From Anaerolineales bacterium (GTDB lineage: Bacteria > Chloroflexota > Anaerolineae > Anaerolineales > E44-bin32), in assembly GCA_030642885.1 (NCBI GenBank), contig DAOWMX010000028.1, forward strand, positions 1-13,136: DNA of 13,136 nt. Direction: 5' to 3'. Below are positions 7,720-13,136 of this stretch, in pieces. The notes under the pieces were generated by a model that did not search any database, was not told where the DNA came from, and was given only the letters and a program-made list of their open reading frames with translations. Position numbers and translations under genes: made by a program. Numbering within the stretch: position 1 is the stretch's first letter; every line of letters starts with the position of its first letter.

Positions 7720-8682
7720 TTATGGTTTCTCCGGGACGTCTTCATGCGCCGCCAACCCGCGAATTATGGAGATAAAGGCTTCTTCCATGCGCGGTGGAGC
7801 CGGGCGGATTTCCTTGATACCGATCCCGTTTCCTTTCAGAGCTAGCTCAATTTCTGGGATTCTCTTCTCTGCCGAGTCAACCAGTAAATGGATCGATTCT
7901 CCATAGGATTGCGTTTCGAGAATACCGGGCAGCTCCCCCAATACGGCTCGCGCAGCCTGCCAGTCGTCAGGGCGGACGCGGACGACTTCCCCCTTTAATT
8001 GGCTTCTAATCGCTTCCGGTTTGTCACACACTACCATGCGCCCTTCATACATCAAACCCACTCGAGAGCAGCGGTCTGCTTCATCCATGTAGGGTGTGCT
8101 GACGACGACGGTCGTCCCATCATCATAAAGTTCCGCGAGGATGTCCCAGAACTCACGCCGCGAGATCGGATCGACGCCAGTTGTAGGCTCATCAAGAATG
8201 AGGATCTCCGGTTCGTGGATCAGCGTACACGCCAGCGCCAGTTTTTTCTGCATACCACCCGAGAGGTGGTCGGCTCTGCGATTTCTAAAAGATGACAGAG
8301 CCGCGAATTCCAACAAGCGCTCACTGCGCATCGAAAAATCTTCCTCAGAAACGTCGAAAAGCTGGGAGAAAAACCGCAGGTTCTCAAGAACGGTTAGCTC
8401 GCTGTACAGGCTGAACTCCTGGGCCATATAGCCGATATGGCGTTTGATCTCCTCAGGTTGCGTGGCCAGGTCGAATCCGACCAAGGATCCGCTTCCCGAA
8501 GTAATCTTGAGCAGACCCGTTAGAAGACGCAGGATCGTCGTTTTCCCTGCGCCATCGGGCCCCACGAGACCGAAGAGCTCCCCTCGCCGAATCGATAGAT
8601 CCAGTGAATCAACCGCCAGCGTTTTGCCAAACGCGCGGGTCAAGCTCTGAGTCTCGATGATGATCTGCTCGTTTATGTTCAT
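7720..8682 (-). CDS. ABC-2 exporter ATP-binding protein, degenerate switch-loop subunit
   Basis: The ATG at 8682 (320 residues) is chosen over an upstream TTG at 8718 that would overlap the preceding small gene; the ribosome site is weak. The motifs are Walker A GPDGAGKTT (41-49), Q-loop Gln88 in YMAQ, signature LSGGMQ (140-145) and Walker B ILILDEP (160-166). At the switch position the sequence is STPYMDEAD, with Pro197 in place of the His that normally contacts the ATP gamma-phosphate. The other ATPase of the cluster has the His. Together they would form an asymmetric dimer with one impaired ATP site, comparable to the fused two-domain YbhF ATPase. The C-terminal accessory region ends EEAFISIIRG and then a short tail. 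Confidence 0.92.
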   Translation of the reverse strand: MNINEQIIIETQSLTRAFGKTLAVDSLDLSIRRGELFGLVGPDGAGKTTILRLLTGLLKITSGSGSLVGFDLATQPEEIKRHIGYMAQEFSLYSELTVLENLRFFSQLFDVSEEDFSMRSERLLEFAALSSFRNRRADHLSGGMQKKLALACTLIHEPEILILDEPTTGVDPISRREFWDILAELYDDGTTVVVSTPYMDEADRCSRVGLMYEGRMVVCDKPEAIRSQLKGEVVRVRPDDWQAARAVLGELPGILETQSYGESIHLLVDSAEKRIPEIELALKGNGIGIKEIRPAPPRMEEAFISIIRGLAAHEDVPEKP

Positions 8683-8690
8683 CGTTGAGA

Positions 8691-8952
8691 TCAACTCTTC
8701 GCTTTCCGAATCACCCAAAGGACTGCCAGCGCGACCAATGCGGGTTCAGTCACAATGCCGATGTACTTCAGAGTATCGCTGAAACCCATCGCGGGAATCA
8801 CATACCAGACGAAGCAAACCAGTCTCAACTGCAGCGATTACTGCAGCGATATAATCCCCACGCACACCTATCGGGCGGTTATCCTTCCAGATCACACCGG
8901 CGAGCGCGCCGATGAGCAGACCTACCACAACCATTGCCGCTATCAGAATCAA
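8691..8952 (-). pseudogene. Small YeaQ/Transgly_assoc-like membrane protein, interrupted by a frameshift
   Basis: In one frame the minus strand encodes a helix with VVVGLLIGALAG, then VIWKDNRPIGVRGDY and AAVIAAVETGLL. Near 8808-8816 this hydrophobic sequence breaks into charged residues and a stop at 8746. Shifting by one base there restores a sensible membrane protein, VWYVIPAMGFSDTLKYIG followed by PALVALAVLWVIRK, ending at TGA 8691, only 8 bp before the ATPase start. The rejoined product has about 80-87 residues and three helices. It resembles the GlsB/YeaQ/YmgE (transglycosylase-associated) small membrane proteins, whose role is poorly known. The start is TTG 8952 or ATG 8934, neither with a clear ribosome site. 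One extra base in the stretch TTTGCTTCGTC explains the break; it may be real decay, recoding or a sequence error. Confidence 0.72.
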
Positions 8953-9051
8953 GATTTCTATTTCAACGCCTTCTTATGAGGGCCAACAAGATTGATCCTT
9001 GATACTTGATTAGCGTCCTTCAGCTCGAGTCGAATAACAACTTCACTCTTT

Positions 9052-9540
9052 TTATCCTGCAGAGACAGCTCGCAAGCGGACCATCGGAACGCACCGCCCA
9101 AGCTCTCGATAGTCCGCCTCAGTGGGTTCAATCTGATATCCCATGACGCGGGCGAGCTGCATCAACGCTGCCGGATGCCGCCGCCCATAATCAAGCATCT
9201 CGAGTTCGGCATCATCCACCGATAGCCGCTCGGCAACAGCAGGAAAAGATCTGCGTTTAAAACGCACGTTCACGTTGGGGTCCTTCGCAATATTGAGCAG
9301 CCAATCGGATTTCTCACCCCAGCCTGAGGCGACGTAAAAGGCGTCATTTTTCACATCATTTCGGACCACTTCGATGACGACATTACGTTGTTTGCCGGTT
9401 ACACGTCCAATGTGTATTAGCATGAGGAATCGCCCGCCGAATAGCCAGCCGAGCCCATGTCGATACAATCCTATGGGGGCTCGAGCGAAGGCACGAAGTA
9501 ATCCCCCTGGCGGTTTTCTATCGGCTACTTTCTCAATCAT
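9052..9540 (-). CDS. Deazaflavin (F420)-dependent nitroreductase-family protein (Ddn-like)
   Basis: The 162-residue protein matches the Ddn/nitroreductase-family deazaflavin-dependent proteins, a split beta-barrel fold related to flavin reductases. The family signature HIGRVTGKQRNVV (about 43-55) is followed by FYVASGWGEKSDWLLNIAKDPNV (about 68-90) and a C-terminal YRELGR (about 143-148). Members bind coenzyme F420 or related flavins and transfer hydride to quinones or nitro compounds; some bind heme or FMN instead. The N-terminal segment is amphipathic and may sit on the membrane. The start ATG has GAGGTGA 5 bp upstream and lies 8 bp after the ferredoxin stop, so it is co-transcribed. In this cluster it may deliver or remove electrons, but its substrate is unknown. 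No F420 biosynthesis gene is in the window. Confidence 0.85.
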   Translation of the reverse strand: MIEKVADRKPPGGLLRAFARAPIGLYRHGLGWLFGGRFLMLIHIGRVTGKQRNVVIEVVRNDVKNDAFYVASGWGEKSDWLLNIAKDPNVNVRFKRRSFPAVAERLSVDDAELEMLDYGRRHPAALMQLARVMGYQIEPTEADYRELGRCVPMVRLRAVSAG

Positions 9541-9548
9541 GTTTCACC

Positions 9549-9800
9549 TCACCTCAACTCAATGGCTTCCTCGGGGCATTGCAGAACGCAGGCGCCGCAG
9601 GCAATGCATCGTTCTCCATGATGAAAGACTACAAGACGAACATCATAATCGGGCGTCCAACAGCCCACCGGACACACCTCGTAACACTGCCAGAGACCCT
9701 TGCAGCGTTCGGGAGCAAAATGGATTTCTAAGCTCCGGAGCTTGCGGGCCAGGTACCAATGCTCCGCCAGCAGAGATCCCAAATTTGGCCCTTCAGACAC
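9549..9800 (-). CDS. HgcB-like small ferredoxin with an atypical first cluster motif
   Basis: This 83-residue protein starts at GTG with GGAGG 6 bp upstream, 3 bp after the methyltransferase/HgcA-like gene. The second cluster motif is canonical: Cys65, Cys68, Cys71 and Cys75 followed by Pro (CIACGACVLQCP). The first is C33-x5-C39-x3-C43-Pro with an extra Cys47, so the usual second Cys is Leu36. A site of this type could hold a [3Fe-4S] cluster, or use Cys47 as replacement. Position next to an HgcA-like protein and the LRSLEIHFAPERCKG lead-in suggest it is the HgcB counterpart that reduces the corrinoid. It ends 8 residues after the last cluster Cys and so lacks the C-terminal Cys pair that I know from mercury-methylating HgcB. 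The ferredoxin call is firm; the HgcB role is inferred. Confidence 0.85.
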   Translation of the reverse strand: MSEGPNLGSLLAEHWYLARKLRSLEIHFAPERCKGLWQCYEVCPVGCWTPDYDVRLVVFHHGERCIACGACVLQCPEEAIELR

Positions 9801-9803
9801 TCA

Positions 9804-11426
9804 CTACCTCCAACCCATAACATTCGGGACCAACCAATAGGTTAAACCGAGAAGGCCTCCGATTACCGCTTCCCAGCCCCAGTTTGCCTGCTCACCGCGC
9901 ATGAGCGGAGACATCCCCTGCAGCTCTGCGGCAATGAAAACAGAAAGGGCCGTGACGCCAAGAGCACGAGCAAACATAACATCGATGGCTGCCGGATCCC
10001 AGATTGTGGAATACGCGAGCATTCCCGCGAGGGCGATTAGCGCCAGCGGCAGACTCTGTGCCAGCCCATCCCGCCCCGGCAGCCAGGGCAGGGCTACGGC
10101 ATAGAACGCCGATAGAGCAGCCATAGCGATGAGCGTCGGCCAAAATATGCTCCACCAGAAAATTGCGATTGGGATCAAGATCAACAGAGCGTAAAAACCC
10201 AACGTGACCGCCGTCATCTCCAGCCGATCGCGCAGCGGAAACGTCACCCAGCGCATGGCATCAGTTTTTTTCCGGCCGCGGGCGAGATAATCGGGGATGT
10301 CAACCGCCCGCGCAGGTCCCCAGTGGACGCCCCACCCTGTCTGCTCGCGTATGCGCCAGCCCTCGACACCGTTGGCGCATAACTGCGGGAGGATTAACGC
10401 GTGATGCTGGAGAACCTCGCTCAACCCGCTGATATGCAGCGCGCCGATGATTTTATCCGCCGTGAGGAAACCTCCTCCAGCGGCGCACCATACATTAATG
10501 CCGTCCGAATCCACCACCAGGATCCAGGCGTCGAGTTCCCCCTCGATGGCGCGGACCAAGCGCCGCACGGTGAGTTCGAAATTTCCGGTGACGAGCAAGG
10601 GCGAATCTCGACCGGGTTCCCCAACCGCATAGACACCGGGTTTCACCTGTGGATACGGAGGGAGAATCCGGAAAAGGGATGCCCACAGGTCGATCAGAAC
10701 CGTCCGCAGGGTCCACGCACCGGTCAATCGACCGCGGAACATCTCCGGCTTGAGATCGGATTCATCCAGATCCGCTGGTATGGCCAGGTAGAGGCGTAAG
10801 CTGCCTGCCAGCTCAGCCGAGAGCAGGTTCCAGGTAAAACCAGAAATAGATAAGGCTCCCTCAAAGTCCACCAGAGGGTGGGTCGTAGTGCGGGTGAGCA
10901 GCCACGTGAGGAGCTGCAGTGGCGCGCGCACGACATTATAGAAAAGCCGGGATACCCCCAAAGTCGGTCGCACTTCATCGAGCACTGCAAGTTTCCCGTC
11001 GGGAGCGAGCAGCTTTCGAGCCGATTTCAGAAGGTAGCGCCGCCCCCGTTCGCTCATCTCGCTGAGCGCCAGGCTGCTGACGATAAGATCGAACGATTGC
11101 GGTTCGAAAAGCTCATCGATCATGACCGCATCCATGCGCTGGAGATCGACGTGCTCCTCTACACCTTCCTTTTCGATTCGTTGAGCAGCTTCTGCGAGCA
11201 TCCCGGGGTTGATGTCGATCGCCGACACATTCGCTCCAGCCTTTGCCATCGCCACCGTCAGGGCGCCGGTCCCGCAGCCAACCTCAAGAACTCGCGTACC
11301 CTCTTGAACGAGTTCTTCCACGATCAGATGCTGCATCGCTTCGAGACGACCGAGTGTGAGCAGGCGGATGCCGCGGTCATAATCAACCGGGCGCCTCTCT
11401 AGCCACTTCATAAAGACCGTGGCCAC
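9804..11426 (-). CDS. SAM methyltransferase fused to an HgcA-like membrane corrinoid protein
   Basis: The 540-residue protein has three parts. Residues 20-215 are a class I SAM methyltransferase: VLEVGCGTG (46-54), acidic Asp71 in AIDINPGM, SFDLIVSS (111-118) and LAPDGKLAVLDE (140-151). Residues 275-400 match the corrinoid-binding domain of HgcA. They include the cap-helix motif INVWCAAG (310-317), whose Cys314 corresponds to the cobalt-ligating Cys of HgcA, then LILPQLCANGVEG (344-356) and WGPARAVDIPDYL (369-381). Residues 403-540 contain five membrane helices, as in HgcA. The Lys that follows in the HgcA motif (CAAGK) is Gly318 here. The start is GTG, one base after the TetR stop, with GGGAG 6 bp upstream. 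It probably moves a methyl group from SAM to or from a membrane-bound corrinoid; the final acceptor is unknown. Confidence 0.88.
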   Translation of the reverse strand: MATVFMKWLERRPVDYDRGIRLLTLGRLEAMQHLIVEELVQEGTRVLEVGCGTGALTVAMAKAGANVSAIDINPGMLAEAAQRIEKEGVEEHVDLQRMDAVMIDELFEPQSFDLIVSSLALSEMSERGRRYLLKSARKLLAPDGKLAVLDEVRPTLGVSRLFYNVVRAPLQLLTWLLTRTTTHPLVDFEGALSISGFTWNLLSAELAGSLRLYLAIPADLDESDLKPEMFRGRLTGAWTLRTVLIDLWASLFRILPPYPQVKPGVYAVGEPGRDSPLLVTGNFELTVRRLVRAIEGELDAWILVVDSDGINVWCAAGGGFLTADKIIGALHISGLSEVLQHHALILPQLCANGVEGWRIREQTGWGVHWGPARAVDIPDYLARGRKKTDAMRWVTFPLRDRLEMTAVTLGFYALLILIPIAIFWWSIFWPTLIAMAALSAFYAVALPWLPGRDGLAQSLPLALIALAGMLAYSTIWDPAAIDVMFARALGVTALSVFIAAELQGMSPLMRGEQANWGWEAVIGGLLGLTYWLVPNVMGWR

Positions 11427-12032
11427 CTAAAACTCCCTTTTCATTATGCCCTGCAAGAAAATTCGCGTGGGCAGATCGCCGATGCGATCCCAATCCAGAA
11501 GCTCAGGGTCTATAAACCACATCAGTGCCATCCCTTCCACGATACTGATGACGGCTGTTGCAGCATCGTCTGGATCGATGGATATAAACTCACCGGAGTC
11601 GATCCCTTGCTGGATGATATATGAGAGTGTGGCCTGGTAGCGCCGGTAATATCCGCGGATGGCATCTCGAACTTCTTCTGTGCGGGCCGCTAACGAGAAG
11701 AACTCGTAGCCGAGCGACATGCGCTCTTCAAAACGCCGGACATCATCGAAAGCCGCATCGAAGAAGGCCTCCAGTTGCTGTCTCGCATCTCCTTCGGTGG
11801 AGATAAGCTCCTGCTCTGCTTGCATCTCTCCAGAAAAGACACGATCCATCAAGGCGAGGATAATTTCGTCCTTGCTCTTGAAATACCAATACAGCGCGCC
11901 TTTCGAGAGGCCGGACTCGGCGACGATGTCATCCATGCGCGCCTTATTAAACCCGCGCTGGATGAAAACCTTCTCGGCGGCATCGAGTATCTGTTTTCGC
12001 CGTTCTTGTTGGAGATCGGTTTGCGAATCCAT
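11427..12032 (-). CDS. TetR/AcrR-family transcriptional regulator
   Basis: The 201-residue protein has a TetR-type N-terminal helix-turn-helix domain (about 11-58). This includes ILDAAEKVFIQRGF, then MDDIVAESGLSKGALYWYF with the recognition helix, and KSKDEI. The C-terminal ligand domain is helical and divergent, as is normal. It is the first gene of the operon: its stop codon directly abuts the GTG of the methyltransferase/HgcA-like gene, and its promoter carries two inverted repeats. It probably represses its own operon and is released by a small molecule that the operon modifies or exports. The arrangement of a TetR gene followed downstream by a YbhGFSR-like exporter recalls cecR-ybhGFSR of E. 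coli, where the regulator also precedes the exporter genes. Confidence 0.93.
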   Translation of the reverse strand: MDSQTDLQQERRKQILDAAEKVFIQRGFNKARMDDIVAESGLSKGALYWYFKSKDEIILALMDRVFSGEMQAEQELISTEGDARQQLEAFFDAAFDDVRRFEERMSLGYEFFSLAARTEEVRDAIRGYYRRYQATLSYIIQQGIDSGEFISIDPDDAATAVISIVEGMALMWFIDPELLDWDRIGDLPTRIFLQGIMKREF

Positions 12033-12035
12033 CCT

Positions 12036-12053
12036 AGACTGACCAGTCGGTCT
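12036..12053. promoter_or_regulatory. Probable TetR operator 1 (imperfect palindrome at the transcript start)
   Basis: AGACTGAC-CA-GTCGGTCT: the two 8-bp arms match at 7 of 8 positions. It lies 4-21 bp upstream of the TetR start codon, over the predicted transcription start near 12052. The core ACCGACTGGTC on the minus strand is of the kind often bound by TetR-family repressors. Confidence 0.6.
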
Positions 12054-12058
12054 ACTAC

Positions 12059-12087
12059 ACTGTAGATGTTTACATCTAAAGTGTCAA
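12059..12087 (-). promoter_or_regulatory. Promoter of the TetR-methyltransferase-exporter operon
   Basis: On the minus strand a perfect -35 TTGACA (12087-12082), a 17-bp spacer and a -10 TACAGT (12064-12059, 4 of 6 consensus bases) are seen. Transcription should begin near 12052, leaving a 5' leader of about 20 nt. The perfect -35 with optimal spacing suggests a strong promoter kept off by a repressor. Confidence 0.72.
12063..12078. promoter_or_regulatory. Probable operator 2 (perfect palindrome in the promoter spacer)
   Basis: TAGATGT-TT-ACATCTA has perfect 7-bp arms and fills most of the spacer between -35 and -10 of the operon promoter. A shorter palindrome, CTACA-C-TGTAG, overlaps it at 12055-12065. 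A protein bound here would block RNA polymerase. The two palindromes differ in sequence, so they may serve one regulator with loose specificity or two different regulators. Confidence 0.62.
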
Positions 12088-12112
12088 GTAGGATAAATAA
12101 GGTCTGTTATGC

Positions 12113-12118
12113 TATAAT
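12113..12118 (+). promoter_or_regulatory. -10 element of a leaderless promoter for the DsbA-like gene
   Basis: A perfect TATAAT ends 7 bp before the ATG at 12126, so transcription would begin at or next to the start codon. No -35 hexamer is clear at the expected distance. No Shine-Dalgarno sequence lies before the ATG, which agrees with leaderless translation. Confidence 0.6.
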
Positions 12119-12125
12119 CCGCCGC

Positions 12126-12872
12126 ATGTCTACCGAAGATAAAAACATCCAGCTCGAAGAACAAAAAGAAGTCGAGGACGCGGGGACGATCAAATTTTCG
12201 CGCCGCTCCTTCTACCTCGCTCTGGTGCCGGTAACTTTTGTTACCGGTCTGGCCGCCGGGTATCTATTTTGGGGCCGCGACACTGCCCCGCCAGCCAACC
12301 CGGTGGCTCCTGTGGCAATCGTTGAAGAGACCGCTCCTGAAGCACCCGAAGAACCCACGCTCTTTGAGATCAGCACGGACGATGATCCATCGCTCGGTCC
12401 CAAGGACGCGCCGATCACGATTGTCGAGTTCAGCGATTTCCGCTGCCCTTATTGCGGCGTGTTCCACCGAGACACGTTTGGCGCCCTTATGGCAAAGTAC
12501 CCGGGCCAGATTCACTTTGTGTACCGCGACTTCCCGGTCGTCGGTGGCTTCGAAGCTGCACTCGCGTCAGAATGCGCCAACGAACAGGGCGCTTACTGGG
12601 AGTTCCACGAACTGCTATTCTCAGGTGAATACGCGAATTTAGATCGCGAGGCATTCGCAGCCTACGCCGAGAAACTCGATCTGGACGTCGAAGATTTACT
12701 GGCCTGTGTGGACGAGGAACGCTATGGTGAAGAGGTTGAGGCGGATGCGCGCTACGCCTCAGGTCTAGGAATCACCGGCACACCGACTTTCTTCATTAAT
12801 GGTATTCCGATGGTCGGGGCACAACCGCTTGAGGCATTTATCCAGATCATCGAGTACGAACTCGGGCGATAA
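12126..12872 (+). CDS. Membrane-anchored DsbA-like thiol oxidoreductase (BdbD-type)
   Basis: The product has 248 residues from the ATG at 12126. A longer reading beginning at 12066 would start upstream of the -10 box and inside the divergent operator region, so it is rejected. A hydrophilic N-terminus of about 28 residues, one membrane helix (29-49) and a Pro/Glu-rich linker (53-78) lead to a thioredoxin-fold domain with a DsbA insert. The active site is CPYC (107-110) and the cis-Pro loop is TGTPTFFING (217-226, Pro220). Two further Cys (150 and 194) could form a structural disulfide. The protein should form or isomerise disulfides outside the membrane, like BdbD. It is divergent from the TetR operon, with 93 bp between the start codons, and may share its regulatory region. 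Confidence 0.92.
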   Translation: MSTEDKNIQLEEQKEVEDAGTIKFSRRSFYLALVPVTFVTGLAAGYLFWGRDTAPPANPVAPVAIVEETAPEAPEEPTLFEISTDDDPSLGPKDAPITIVEFSDFRCPYCGVFHRDTFGALMAKYPGQIHFVYRDFPVVGGFEAALASECANEQGAYWEFHELLFSGEYANLDREAFAAYAEKLDLDVEDLLACVDEERYGEEVEADARYASGLGITGTPTFFINGIPMVGAQPLEAFIQIIEYELGR

Positions 12873-12881
12873 TTCGCAGGC

Positions 12882-13136
12882 CTATCCTGCCCCTTTCTGC
12901 CCACCCTCCAATTTCAGCAGAAATTCAAGCATCGTTCGGTTGAATTCCTCGGCCGCGTCGAGTGGTGTGGCATGGCCGGAATCGGGAATTACAACCATCT
13001 GAGCGCCGGTGATATTGCTCGCCAGTTCCTTTTTAGTTTCCATCGATACGGTCTGATCGAGTTCCCCGGCAACGACAAGCGTCGGGGCGTTGATTTCATT
13101 TAGGCGATCGCGGATGTCGAAACGAGTGGCTGCCCA
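12882..13136 (-). CDS. Alpha/beta hydrolase, C-terminal part (5' end outside window)
   Basis: The minus strand is open from the window edge to a TAG at 12882 (84 residues). The fragment begins WAATRFDIRDRLNEI and contains INAPTLVVAGELDQTV, the typical beta-strand and acidic-residue segment of alpha/beta hydrolases (Asp in GELD). PDSGHATPLDAAEEFN follows, with the expected catalytic His. The nucleophile lies upstream of the window. Members include esterases, lactonases and 3-oxoadipate enol-lactonase-like enzymes; the substrate cannot be assigned. It is convergent with the DsbA-like gene, with 9 bp between the stop codons. Confidence 0.85.
   Translation of the reverse strand, partial: WAATRFDIRDRLNEINAPTLVVAGELDQTVSMETKKELASNITGAQMVVIPDSGHATPLDAAEEFNRTMLEFLLKLEGGQKGAG

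Noticed and set aside
10401..10799. Long open frame on the + strand opposite the methyltransferase/HgcA-like gene
   Set aside because: It is antisense to a well-supported domain sequence with clear motifs, has no ribosome site, and its translation has no recognisable features.
9804..11426. Calling the locus a bona fide hgcAB mercury methylation pair
   Set aside because: The cap-helix Lys is lost, a methyltransferase is fused on, and the ferredoxin lacks one cluster Cys and the C-terminal Cys pair; homology is clear but the same function is not supported.
12066..12125. Upstream extension of the DsbA-like protein starting at 12066
   Set aside because: The ATG lies within the operator palindrome and upstream of the -10 box, the added residues resemble neither a signal peptide nor the family, and the ATG at 12126 fits better.

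Overview
The window looks like a stretch of a bacterial chromosome with about 55% GC and mostly compact, co-oriented genes. The mix of families suggests a Chloroflexota (Anaerolineae-like) or similar anaerobic or facultative environmental bacterium, probably from a metagenome-derived genome. These families are an octaheme hydroxylamine-oxidoreductase-like cytochrome, a bacterial GH3-type enzyme, a deazaflavin (F420)-type reductase, a corrinoid protein of the HgcA family and a DsbA-like membrane-anchored thioredoxin. This assignment is an inference from gene families only; there is no rRNA or other strong marker.

Left part (1-3009). The window opens inside the 3' end of a multiheme cytochrome c gene of the HAO family on the + strand, closed by a clear intrinsic terminator. 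A tRNA-Val(GAC) follows on the minus strand, with its own promoter and terminator. Next comes a GH3-type acyl-adenylating enzyme (+) that lacks most of the usual C-terminal domain. It converges on a small four-helix membrane protein (-). I see no gene in 528-770, 931-1165 or 2786-3009.

Centre (3010-12053, all minus strand). This is one long, tightly packed gene cluster read from right to left: TetR regulator; a large membrane protein fusing a class I SAM methyltransferase to an HgcA-like corrinoid domain with five C-terminal membrane helices; an HgcB-like small ferredoxin; a Ddn-type deazaflavin-dependent reductase; a small YeaQ/Transgly_assoc-like membrane protein interrupted by a one-base frameshift; and a complete YbhGFSR-like ABC-2 exporter (ATPase, permease, permease, ATPase, HlyD-type adaptor). 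Most junctions are 0-15 bp, so one transcript is likely, although about 100 bp without a gene separates the reductase from the small membrane protein. A strong promoter with two inverted repeats precedes the TetR gene and suggests autoregulation of the whole cluster.

The cluster is the main point of interest. It joins a SAM methyltransferase, a corrinoid methyl carrier of the mercury-methylation (HgcA) type, a low-potential ferredoxin that could reduce the corrinoid, a flavin/F420 reductase and an exporter under one repressor. A reasonable hypothesis is a regulated system that methylates a substrate through a corrinoid at the membrane and exports the product or a toxic compound. The substrate cannot be read from the sequence. 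Changes in the HgcA cap-helix motif and in the ferredoxin cysteines argue against simply calling it a mercury methylation locus.

Right end (12113-13136). A divergent gene (+) encodes a membrane-anchored DsbA-like thiol oxidoreductase, apparently read from a leaderless transcript. The C-terminal 84 residues of an alpha/beta hydrolase lie on the minus strand and run off the window edge.
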